Shown here piece by piece: positions 34,297 through 42,260 of a stretch of DNA of 64,000 nt. The number at the start of each line of letters is the position of its first letter. The first letter of the stretch is position 1. Origin of the DNA: Bacillota bacterium (lineage in GTDB: Bacteria > Bacillota > Dehalobacteriia > UBA4068 > UBA4997); contig JAETNY010000001.1 in NCBI GenBank assembly GCA_021771915.1, positions 173,638 through 237,637 of the forward strand, read 5' to 3'. The position numbers and the translations under genes are program-made. Below the pieces are notes generated by a model. That model worked only from the letters and a program-made list of their open reading frames with translations. It was not told where the DNA came from and searched no databases.

Positions 34297-36672
34297 ATGA
34301 AAAATACAAAAAATAATATGGAAAAATATCGGGAGAAGCTGGAATATCCCAAAATAATTGCCCGTCTGGCGGAATATGCCAGCTTTGCGGTCAGTCGGGA
34401 ACAGCTTGAGCAGCTGGAGCCGTTGCCGACTTTGCAGCAGGCCAAGGAGGCTATGGCGGCCACTACCGAGGGCGTGGAGTTGCTGCGCCTGTATCCGACA
34501 TATTCGCTGGGGCCGTGCCGTGATATTCGGGATAGCCTGCGGCGCGTGGAGTTGGGCGGCACGCTGTCTGTGGAACAGCTGGTGGCGGTGGCCGATTTAT
34601 GCCGGGCTGCACGTTTGAATAAGGATTTTTTCTCCCATGTTAAGGGGCATTTTCCGCAGCTGACGGAGTTGGCTAAGGGTATTTCCCTGTTTAAGACCAT
34701 TGAAAATGCTCTGGATAAGGCGCTGACGGCGGACGCGCAGATTGCGGACGCTGCCAGCGACCGCCTGTATGGTATTCGGCGGCGTATTCGCACCTATGAG
34801 CGGCAAATTCAGGAGCATTTGGAGAATTTTATTCGCAATCCCAATACTTCAAAATTTTTGCAGGAGCCGATTGTGACGCAGCGAGCCGGCCGTTTTGTGG
34901 TGCCGGTTCGGCAGGAGTGTCGCAGCAGCGTGGCCGGTCTGGTGCATGATGTTAGTAGCAGCGGCGCTACGCTTTTTGTGGAGCCGCTGGCGGTTATGCA
35001 GGCCAATAATGAGTTGGCGCGTCTGCATGCGGAGGAGGAAGATGAGATTGCCGCCATTCTGCGCGCGCTTTCCATGCTGATTGCCTCAAATGCCGAGGAT
35101 TTAAATTACAGCTTGAACTGTCTGGCGCGGCTGGATTTTATTATGGCCAAGGCGCGGCTTAGTCAGGATATGCGAGCGGCGGCCTGTCAGCTGAATGATA
35201 ACGGCCTGATTAATTTGAAGCAGGCGCGTCACCCTCTGATTAAGGGTCATGTGGTGCCGATTGATTTGCGTCTGGAACCGCGTCTGAAAGTTATGGTGAT
35301 TACCGGCCCCAACACCGGCGGCAAGACTGTAACTTTGAAAACAGTTGGTCTGCTGACGCTGATGGCGGAAGCTGGTCTGCATATTCCGGCCGAGCCAGGC
35401 TCCTCTTTGAATTTCTTCCGGCAGGTTTTCGCGGATATTGGCGATGAGCAGAGTATTGAGCAGAGTTTGAGTACTTTCTCGGCGCATATGAGCAATATTG
35501 TTAATATTTTGCAAAATGCTGCTGATGATTCGCTGGTTTTGCTGGACGAACTCGGTTCCGGCACTGACCCCACTGAGGGCGCGGCGCTGGCGATGAGCAT
35601 TTTGGAGTATCTGCACCGTTGCAGCGGCAAAACTCTGGCTACCACGCATTATAGTGAGTTGAAAAGCTTTGTCTATAATAAAAACGGTTATATTAACGCC
35701 TGCGTGGAGTTTGATGTGGAAACACTGCAACCCACATATCGGCTGCTTTTAGGAATTCCCGGGAAGAGTAATGCCTTTCAGATTGCGCAGAAGTTGGGTT
35801 TGCAGTTGGATATTATACAGCGTGCCAACAGCTTTTTAACTGCCGATGAGCAGCAGGTGGCGGATTTAATAAGTTCACTGGAGAGCAATAAGTTGCAGGC
35901 GGAACAGGCCAGCCGGGAGGCGGATTTGCGACTGGCGGAGATTGTGGAGCAGCAGCGGCGTTTGAAAGAGCAGGAAATTGAACTGGCTAACCGGGAAGCG
36001 GAGATTATAAGCAAGGCGCAGCTGCAAGCCGCGGAGTTGGTTAAAGAGCGGCGGCGTGAGGCGGAGGAACTTTATCAGAAGCTAAAGCAGGAACTTAAGG
36101 CGGCCGGCGCCCAGCCGCATAATAAAGAGGTTCAGGCGGCGCGCAGTAAGCTGCAAAAATTGCAGGAAAGTTTACAAAGCAATTTACCCACCAAGAAATA
36201 TCAGGGCGAAGCGCCGGCCAAGGTGCAGGTGGGGCAGAGTGTGGAAATTCCCAAATTGCACCAGAGCGGCATTGTCAGCACCTTGCCTGACGCCAAAGGC
36301 GAATTGATGGTGCAGATTGGCGTGATGAAAGTTAATGTTAAGTTGGCGGATTTGCGCATTGACGAGCGTCGAGTGGAGCAAGAGCGTACTGGCGGTACGC
36401 GGCGCATGATTAAGGATAAATCGCGCCATATCAGTCCGGAGGTTGATTTGCACGGCCTGACGGTAGAAGAAGCTATTTATGAGTTGGACAAATATCTGGA
36501 CGACGCGTTTTTGGCTAATTTGCATCAGGTGCGTATAATTCATGGGCGCGGTACCGGGGCGCTTAAGGCCGGGCTTATGCCTTATCTGCAAAAGCATCGG
36601 CTGGTTGCCAGCGTTAAACAGGCTGATTATAATGACGGCGGCTGGGGTGTTACCATCGTTGAGTTAAAATAA
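34297..36672 (+). CDS. mutS2: Endonuclease MutS2, 791 aa
   Basis: MutS-family ATPase acting on recombination intermediates and, in Bacillus, on collided ribosomes. Walker A GPNTGGKT lies near residues 335-342, then Walker B LVLLDELGSGTDPTEG, SMSILEYL-type helices, a long coiled coil (about 520-640) and the C-terminal Smr nuclease domain with VDLHGLTVEEAI and IHGRGTGALKAGL (DxHG and HGxGxG motifs). Full family length. An ATG at 34318 is an alternative start. Confidence 0.96.
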   Translation: MKNTKNNMEKYREKLEYPKIIARLAEYASFAVSREQLEQLEPLPTLQQAKEAMAATTEGVELLRLYPTYSLGPCRDIRDSLRRVELGGTLSVEQLVAVADLCRAARLNKDFFSHVKGHFPQLTELAKGISLFKTIENALDKALTADAQIADAASDRLYGIRRRIRTYERQIQEHLENFIRNPNTSKFLQEPIVTQRAGRFVVPVRQECRSSVAGLVHDVSSSGATLFVEPLAVMQANNELARLHAEEEDEIAAILRALSMLIASNAEDLNYSLNCLARLDFIMAKARLSQDMRAAACQLNDNGLINLKQARHPLIKGHVVPIDLRLEPRLKVMVITGPNTGGKTVTLKTVGLLTLMAEAGLHIPAEPGSSLNFFRQVFADIGDEQSIEQSLSTFSAHMSNIVNILQNAADDSLVLLDELGSGTDPTEGAALAMSILEYLHRCSGKTLATTHYSELKSFVYNKNGYINACVEFDVETLQPTYRLLLGIPGKSNAFQIAQKLGLQLDIIQRANSFLTADEQQVADLISSLESNKLQAEQASREADLRLAEIVEQQRRLKEQEIELANREAEIISKAQLQAAELVKERRREAEELYQKLKQELKAAGAQPHNKEVQAARSKLQKLQESLQSNLPTKKYQGEAPAKVQVGQSVEIPKLHQSGIVSTLPDAKGELMVQIGVMKVNVKLADLRIDERRVEQERTGGTRRMIKDKSRHISPEVDLHGLTVEEAIYELDKYLDDAFLANLHQVRIIHGRGTGALKAGLMPYLQKHRLVASVKQADYNDGGWGVTIVELK

Positions 36673-36710
36673 TAAATGCCGCTGTTTTTAACGACGGCAC
36701 ACTATTAATA

Positions 36711-36741
36711 AAAAAATCCCTGGCTGGGCCGGGGATTTTTT
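36711..36741 (+). terminator. Intrinsic terminator after mutS2
   Basis: AAAATCCCTGGC and GCCGGGGATTTTTT form a stem (one T-G pair) with a T-run. It can also serve the minus-strand HAD gene ending at 36758. Confidence 0.85.
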
Positions 36742-36757
36742 ATGTATCATTATGTTT

Positions 36758-37426
36758 TTAGGGCAATGGTATTTCTGCATATGTTGATAACAGGGTTAAG
36801 CTGGCGCCAGATTGTTCTGCTAATGCCTGCAATTCCGTTGTGTCGTAGTCCGGCGCTGGCAGAAAAACCAGCGGCATGCCCAGCTGTAATACAGTTTTGG
36901 CAGCCGTACGCGAGTCTTCAAAAACAGCCACGCGAACTGGCGGCACCCCAAAACGCTGACAGGCCTGTAAAAAAATATCCGGCTGATTTTTGCCCAAGCC
37001 AACTTCTGGCGTGGTAAGCAGAAAATCAAATATATTTTCCAGCTGGTGAGCGTGTAGCATAGTCTGCACCTGTGGTCGGTCTGTCATGGTAGCGATACAC
37101 ATTTTTTTGCCGGCCAGCTGTAAAGCCAGCAGCAAACTGCGTACGCCGGGCAGCAAGGGGATATCCTTGGCATAATGTTCGTCCATTTGCTGTTGTAAGA
37201 CGGTAAAAATTTGCTCAGTTGGTTCCTGCGGCGCAAATTTTTGGGAAAAAACTTCAGCCGCCTGCCATAAATCTGCCGCCTCCAGCAGTTGCTCCAAATT
37301 GTCCGGTATCGTCAGGCCGCGCTCATGAAACCAATTTTCCGGCAGTTTGCGCCAATAATACATGGAGTCTACCAGCGTTCCGTCCATATCAAAAATAACT
37401 GCGTCAATATTTGCCCAATCCAGCAT
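36758..37426 (-). CDS. HAD-superfamily phosphatase (phosphoglycolate/beta-phosphoglucomutase-like), 222 aa
   Basis: HAD motif I AVIFDMDGTLVDS (residues 9-21, nucleophile Asp13 and acid/base Asp15), motif II ATMTDRP (about 113-119), motif III KNQPDIF and motif IV VAVFEDSRTA. The helical cap between residues 20 and 90 is the C1 type of subfamily I. Substrate is not evident from sequence. ATG with GGGAGG 6 bases upstream on the minus strand. Single-gene unit. Confidence 0.9.
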   Translation of the reverse strand: MLDWANIDAVIFDMDGTLVDSMYYWRKLPENWFHERGLTIPDNLEQLLEAADLWQAAEVFSQKFAPQEPTEQIFTVLQQQMDEHYAKDIPLLPGVRSLLLALQLAGKKMCIATMTDRPQVQTMLHAHQLENIFDFLLTTPEVGLGKNQPDIFLQACQRFGVPPVRVAVFEDSRTAAKTVLQLGMPLVFLPAPDYDTTELQALAEQSGASLTLLSTYAEIPLP

Positions 37427-37440
37427 AAAAATCCTCCCTG

Positions 37441-37614
37441 TTAATTTACACGGTCAAAAACATTGTTTAAGCTAATTATCAAATCATCATATAAACTGCA
37501 CTTAAATTCGATAACTCGGTTATGATTGGTGATTAGGCTGGGCGACATTTGTATAATCTTGCCATTAATTAATTCTTCCTAAATATCTTCCTTAAAAGCC
37601 AGATTATCAGCCAT
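37441..37614 (-). pseudogene. Remnant of a Uma2-family endonuclease gene (DUF820)
   Basis: Reading down from an ATG at 37614 (AAAAGGAG upstream on the minus strand) gives MADNLAFKEDI, an in-frame TAG, then EELINGKIIQMSPSLITNHNRV and about 24 more residues to a TAA. The segment after the stop matches the start of Uma2-type nucleases, which carry (Y)EELIDGxIxxMSPxPxxxHxxV. The catalytic PD-(D/E)XK half is absent. So the gene is both interrupted and truncated. Confidence 0.7.
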
Positions 37615-37641
37615 TTTATTTTGCTCCTTTTAAGCAGATTT

Positions 37642-38232
37642 TTAATCACGCCATTCGGTTACGGCATTAAGCGGCAGGCGCGGCCGTGCCGCCGGCTGTT
37701 CGTCGGCATAACCGAGCGCCAGCGCTGCCGCCAGCTGTCCCTGACATTGCAGACAGGCGCAGATTTCCGGGTAAGCAAAAAACGTATCGCAAATCCAAAG
37801 GCTGCCCAGACCCAGTTCCGTGGCGGCCAGAGTCATGTTTTGCACGGCGGCGCCGATTGACTGGGCGTTGCAGATTTCACTAATATGCGCTTCGGTGGTT
37901 AAGGTCTGGTGCAGGTTCTGTCCCAATATATTAATGATAAAGATTATAACCGGCGCTTGCTGCATAATTTGCAGGGTATGCAGCGCCGAGGGCAGGTTAG
38001 GTGCGTTTTCCGGCAGCAGCGGTTGAATTTTTTCTCTTTGCATACCCTGCTGCATGGCCTGTAAAACATTGTCTTTAGCTGCACCGCTGACAACGATAAA
38101 CCGCCAAGGCTGGCGGTTCTTGCTGGAGGGCGCTAAAATGCCAGCCTGCAAGACCTGTTCAATAAGCTGGCGCTCAACCGGCCGGTTCTGATATTTTCTG
38201 ATGCTGCGCCGGTTTTTAATTGCATTAAGCAT
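37642..38232 (-). CDS. Nitroreductase family protein, 196 aa
   Basis: FMN-dependent oxidoreductase. The N-terminal RRSIRKYQNRPVERQLIEQVLQAGILAPSSKNRQPWRFIVV is the family FMN-binding signature (positions about 7-50), and LGLGSLWICDTF the C-terminal FMN/dimer segment. ATG at 38232 follows GGGAGAGG on the minus strand; the upstream in-frame part is untranslated leader. Natural substrate unknown. It lies immediately downstream of the dead Uma2 gene on the same strand. Confidence 0.9.
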   Translation of the reverse strand: MLNAIKNRRSIRKYQNRPVERQLIEQVLQAGILAPSSKNRQPWRFIVVSGAAKDNVLQAMQQGMQREKIQPLLPENAPNLPSALHTLQIMQQAPVIIFIINILGQNLHQTLTTEAHISEICNAQSIGAAVQNMTLAATELGLGSLWICDTFFAYPEICACLQCQGQLAAALALGYADEQPAARPRLPLNAVTEWRD

Positions 38233-38384
38233 AATTCTGCCTCTCCCTGATTTTTGACATTTGTTTATTTTATTGTAACTTATTAAACGGCGTTTTGCAA
38301 GCTGTTTGCGCAACATTTCAAATGGAGTATGCCGGGATATTTAAGCAAATATCTTGAGAGGCGGTAATTTAGGTGCGCAAAGGC

Positions 38385-38413
38385 TTGGTTTTTTCCGGTG
38401 TTTGTGTTAAAAT
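38385..38413 (+). promoter_or_regulatory. Promoter for rmuC
   Basis: TTGGTT (38385-38390), 17-base spacer, TAAAAT (38408-38413). Confidence 0.65.
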
Positions 38414-38456
38414 TGGTTTGTGACTAATCGTTGAATATTAAAAACCAAGGGTGATG

Positions 38457-39689
38457 ATGATGGATATAAACCTGACGCTGGGTTTGACGATATTGATTTT
38501 GGTCAGCTGTTTGCTGATTATAATATGTTTGTTGTTGATTTGGCGAAAGTTGCCAGCCTCTGACGCGGCACTTAGGCAGGAAATTGCCGAACTGAAAAGG
38601 CAGTTGGATATTGCGGCGCATATGCAGTCTGAGCAGGGCAAAATTCTGTTGGAGCAGGCGGCGCGTCAAAATGAAAATACGGTTAAAGCGCTGACAATAA
38701 TGGGCGATAGCCTGCGCGACGGCCAATATATGCAGCAACAGGCTATGCAGGAGCAGCTGGCGCAGCTGCGGCAGGAAAATCAGCTTAGTTTGGATAAAAT
38801 TAATAATACTGTTAATGATAAACTGCAAAAAACCTTAGATGACAAAATCAGCCGTTCCTTTGAAAGCGTAAACCAACGTCTGGCCGAGGTTTATGCCGGT
38901 CTTGGCGAGATGAAAAGCGTGGCGGCCGGGGTTACGGATTTGAAAAATGTTTTGTCTAATGTAAAAACCCGGGGAATTTTGGGTGAAATTCAGCTGTCGG
39001 CAATTTTGGCCGAGATTTTAGCGCCGGAGCAGTATGCCAGCCAGGTGACGGTGCGGCCGGGCAGTGCGGAAAAGGTAGATTTTGCGGTTAAACTGCCGGG
39101 GCTGGCGGAGGGAGAGGGCGTTTGGCTGCCGGTGGACTCCAAATTTCCTGGTGATAGTTATGCCAGCCTGCTGGCGGCTTATGAAAAGGGCGAGCCAGAG
39201 GAGTTAAAAGCCCGGCGTGCGGCTCTGGAGGCGGAAATTAAAAGGGCGGCCAAAAGTATCCATGATAAATACATAGCGCCGCCTTATACGACAGATTTTG
39301 CGCTGCTGTTTCTGCCTTTTGAGGGTCTGTATGCGGAAGTCGTAAATCTGGGGCTGGTGGAATATTTACAGCATAATTATAAGATAAATATTGCCGGCCC
39401 CTCCACCATGGCGGCGATGTTAAACAGCCTGCAAATGGGCTTCAGAACGCTGGCTATTCAGAAGAAAAGCGGTGAGGTCTGGCAGATTTTGGAGGCAGCA
39501 AAAAAGGAGTTTGCCAATTTTGAAAATGTGCTGACGGCTACACGCAATCGTTTGCGGCAGGCTGATGAGGAACTGGACAAGCTGATTGGCACGCGCACCA
39601 GAGCCATAAACCGGCGTTTGCAGGCTGTTAGCCGGCCGGAAACGGCAGACGGCATAGAAGCAGGAGCAGAGAGTTTTTCCGGACTTTAA
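38457..39689 (+). CDS. rmuC: DNA recombination protein RmuC homologue, 410 aa
   Basis: Membrane-anchored protein thought to limit DNA rearrangements. One N-terminal helix (about residues 6-27), a long coiled coil (35-120) and a C-terminal nuclease-like RmuC domain with VKTRGILGEIQLSAILAEIL, VDFAVKLPG and LPVDSKFPGDSY, plus FLPFEGLYAEV; these are RmuC signatures. Several ATGs (38454, 38457, 38460) follow AAGG; 38457 has the best spacing. Confidence 0.92.
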   Translation: MMDINLTLGLTILILVSCLLIIICLLLIWRKLPASDAALRQEIAELKRQLDIAAHMQSEQGKILLEQAARQNENTVKALTIMGDSLRDGQYMQQQAMQEQLAQLRQENQLSLDKINNTVNDKLQKTLDDKISRSFESVNQRLAEVYAGLGEMKSVAAGVTDLKNVLSNVKTRGILGEIQLSAILAEILAPEQYASQVTVRPGSAEKVDFAVKLPGLAEGEGVWLPVDSKFPGDSYASLLAAYEKGEPEELKARRAALEAEIKRAAKSIHDKYIAPPYTTDFALLFLPFEGLYAEVVNLGLVEYLQHNYKINIAGPSTMAAMLNSLQMGFRTLAIQKKSGEVWQILEAAKKEFANFENVLTATRNRLRQADEELDKLIGTRTRAINRRLQAVSRPETADGIEAGAESFSGL

Positions 39690-39735
39690 GCGAAATATTG
39701 TCGAAAATCCGGTTTAGTGGCTATAACAATATTGC

Positions 39736-39764
39736 TTTAAAATTCTGTGTAAGAGGTGTATAAT
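39736..39764 (+). promoter_or_regulatory. Promoter for feoA-feoB
   Basis: TTTAAA, 17-base spacer, TATAAT (39759-39764). No clear Fur or DtxR box was found overlapping it. Confidence 0.55.
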
Positions 39765-39792
39765 AGGAGCAGTAAAAGGGGGCTGCAAAATA

Positions 39793-40023
39793 ATGCTGCT
39801 TAAGGATATTGAAATTGGGCAAAGCTGTATAGTGGAGCAAATGAAATTGCCGTTCCAGATAGAAAGGCGGCTGCAATCTCTGGGTATGACCAGTGAGGCG
39901 CGTCTTTCGGTGTTAAATCGCAAAGGGCAGGGCATAATGATAATAAAGCTGCGCGGCACACGTCTGGCGCTGGGCTATAATATAACCAGAAATATTATGG
40001 TGCGAAAGGTTGGTGGGCGCTGA
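39793..40023 (+). CDS. feoA: Ferrous iron transport protein FeoA, 76 aa
   Basis: Small SH3-like cytoplasmic protein that supports FeoB. RRLQSLGMTSEARLSVLNRKGQG and LRGTRLALGYNITRNIMV fit the family. Stop TGA overlaps the feoB ATG by 1 base, so translation is coupled. Confidence 0.92.
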   Translation: MLLKDIEIGQSCIVEQMKLPFQIERRLQSLGMTSEARLSVLNRKGQGIMIIKLRGTRLALGYNITRNIMVRKVGGR

Positions 40024-42065
40024 TGCAGCAGGAGTTAACTATTGGTTTTATCGGCAACCCGAATTGTGGTAAAACCACGCTGTTTAATGCTTTTACCGGC
40101 GCCAATCTGAAGGTTGCCAACTGGCCGGGCGTTACGGTAGATAGAGTGGAGGGGGCTATTCGTGACCATGATTTGCAAATTCATTTAGTGGATTTGCCCG
40201 GTACTTATAGCCTGACTTCCTATACTATGGAAGAAATTGTTTCGCGTCAGTTTATTTTGAGTGACGAAGTTGATGTTATTATCAATGTGGCAGACGCGTC
40301 CTCGCTGGAGCGTAATCTGTATTTAACCTTGCAGCTGTTGGAGTTGGGCAAGCCGGTGGTTCTGGCTTTGAATATGATGGATATTGTGGAAAAGCGCGGT
40401 ATGGAAATTGATATGCACCGCCTGCCAGAGATGTTGGGCATACCGGTTATCCCTGTTTCAGCAAGAAAACGTACCGGACTTTCTGTTTTACTGCATGCGG
40501 CTGCACACCATCGGGGTAGCACAGCGCCAGACGTTTTAATTCATAATCATAAAAAGCCGGCGCAGCATATGCACAACCACCATGCTGATTATGCCATGGT
40601 TTATTCTGATGAGTTGGAGGATAAAATTGACGAAATAATTCCTGTGTTGCAGCAAAAATATCCCGGCTTGACCAATTATCGTTGGTATGCGCTGAAGCTG
40701 CTGGAGCAGGATAAGGAAATTATGGAGAAATATTCAGTGGATTTGCCGCAGACGCTGGATAAAAATTATGAATCACAGATTATCAATGAAAAATATGATT
40801 TTATCGAAGAAATTATTGATGAAGTTTTGTTGAACAGGCAGCGGCAGGATAGGCTGACAGAGAAGCTGGATAATGCCCTGACCAGCCGGTTTTGGGGTAT
40901 CCCGATTTTTTTGGCGGTTATGGCGCTGGTATTTTTCCTGACATTCACCGTGGGCGATTGGCTGAAAGGCTATTTTGAATTGGGGATAGACTGGCTTTCC
41001 GGCCTGGCGCAGCAGTTGCTGACAACCTATCAGGCCGGGGATATGCTGCAATCTCTGGTAGTGGAGGGAATTATTGGCGGTGTGGGCACTATTATCACCT
41101 TTTTGCCGAATATTTTCATTCTGTTTCTGGCGCTGGCCTTTTTGGAGGACAGCGGTTATATGGCGCGCGTGGCTTATGTAATGGAGGGAATTATGAGCCG
41201 GCTGGGGCTTTCCGGTCGGGCTTTTATCCCCATGCTATTGGGTTTTGGCTGCACCGTACCGGCATTGATGGCCTCCCGGGCCCTGGAAAATAAGCGTGAC
41301 CGCTATAAGGTTATGCTGGTAACGCCGTTTATGAGTTGTAACGCTCGTTTAACAATTTATATTCTGTTTGCTGAGATGTTTTTTGCACATAATGCCATGC
41401 TGGTGGCTTATTCCATGTATTTAATCGGTATTGTGGTGGCTATTGGGGTTTCTCTGGTGCTGCATTTGCTGGATAAAAAGCAGGAACCTAATTATTTGCT
41501 GATTGAGTTGCCGGAATATAAACTGCCGGATTTTCGCACGGTTTGGATTTACGTGTGGGACAAGGTTAAGGATTATTTGGAAAAGGCCGGTACCACCATT
41601 TTTGTGGCAACATTGCTGATTTGGCTGCTGTTGAATTTTGGGCCGCAGGGCTTTACGGCGGATATTGGCAATGGCTTTGGGGCGATGCTGGGCAAATGGT
41701 TAACGCCGTTTTTTGCGCCGATTGGTTTGGGCTTTTGGCAGATTACGGTGGCTTTGCTGGCCGGTATTTCTGCCAAAGAGGTGGTGGTTTCTAGCTGTGC
41801 GGTGTTGTTTGGTATCGTCAATGCCAATTCGCCTAACGGTATGTCAGATTTTGCCGCTGTGTTGGCTGATATCGGCTTTGGGTCGCTGAATGCTTTCTGT
41901 TTAATGGTTTTTTGCCTGCTTTACATACCCTGTGCGGCCACGCTGGCCACGCTGCATAAGGAGTCTGGCAGCTGGGGCTGGACGGCGGCCGTGGCGGCGT
42001 TTCAGCTGGGCGTGGCTTGGTTGGTTACGTTTGGGGTATATCATATCGGTTTGCTGGTGGTGTAG
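40023..42065 (+). CDS. feoB: Ferrous iron transporter FeoB, 680 aa
   Basis: Fe2+ uptake channel with an N-terminal GTPase. G1 GNPNCGKTT at residues 11-19, G2 GVTVD, G3 DLPGTYSL (58-65) and G4 NMMD (117-120); helical spacer (about 160-280) with a His-rich stretch at 158-187; then about eight membrane helices with the Gate motifs LLGFGCTVPALMASR and ISAKEVVVSSCAV. Length is within the family range. Neighbours feoA and the small Cys-rich protein complete the usual set. Confidence 0.96.
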   Translation: MQQELTIGFIGNPNCGKTTLFNAFTGANLKVANWPGVTVDRVEGAIRDHDLQIHLVDLPGTYSLTSYTMEEIVSRQFILSDEVDVIINVADASSLERNLYLTLQLLELGKPVVLALNMMDIVEKRGMEIDMHRLPEMLGIPVIPVSARKRTGLSVLLHAAAHHRGSTAPDVLIHNHKKPAQHMHNHHADYAMVYSDELEDKIDEIIPVLQQKYPGLTNYRWYALKLLEQDKEIMEKYSVDLPQTLDKNYESQIINEKYDFIEEIIDEVLLNRQRQDRLTEKLDNALTSRFWGIPIFLAVMALVFFLTFTVGDWLKGYFELGIDWLSGLAQQLLTTYQAGDMLQSLVVEGIIGGVGTIITFLPNIFILFLALAFLEDSGYMARVAYVMEGIMSRLGLSGRAFIPMLLGFGCTVPALMASRALENKRDRYKVMLVTPFMSCNARLTIYILFAEMFFAHNAMLVAYSMYLIGIVVAIGVSLVLHLLDKKQEPNYLLIELPEYKLPDFRTVWIYVWDKVKDYLEKAGTTIFVATLLIWLLLNFGPQGFTADIGNGFGAMLGKWLTPFFAPIGLGFWQITVALLAGISAKEVVVSSCAVLFGIVNANSPNGMSDFAAVLADIGFGSLNAFCLMVFCLLYIPCAATLATLHKESGSWGWTAAVAAFQLGVAWLVTFGVYHIGLLVV

Positions 42066-42098
42066 GTGTTTAGGCCGTTGATTTGGTGGTGAATTTTT

Positions 42099-42260
42099 AT
42101 GTGGCTGAAGATTGGTTTGCTGACAACTCTGTTTACCTATTTATATTGGGCTTTGCAGCGTATGCGCCGCAGACGTAAGCGCAGCGGCTGTTCTGACCGT
42201 TCCGATTGCTCCGGTTGTGCTGGGGGCTGTCGTCCGGCGGACGAGGATAATAAACAGTGA
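42099..42260 (+). CDS. FeoB-associated Cys-rich membrane protein, 53 aa
   Basis: Short gene between feoB and comEC: ATG at 42099 (TGGTGG upstream), TGA at 42258-42260. One N-terminal membrane helix (residues 3-20, LKIGLLTTLFTYLYWAL), a basic stretch RMRRRRKR and a cysteine cluster CSDRSDCSGCAGGC with a C-x5-C-x2-C-x3-C spacing. This is the pattern of the small FeoB-associated family, which in some Firmicutes takes the place of FeoC. The Cys ligands may bind iron or a cluster; role unproven. Confidence 0.82.
   Translation: MWLKIGLLTTLFTYLYWALQRMRRRRKRSGCSDRSDCSGCAGGCRPADEDNKQ

Noticed and set aside
36742..37017. 91-aa plus-strand frame over the HAD gene
   Set aside because: Antisense to a clear HAD phosphatase.
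39736..39764. Fur/DtxR-type operator at the feo promoter
   Set aside because: No 19-base dyad resembling GATAATGATAATCATTATC or a DtxR box overlaps the promoter.
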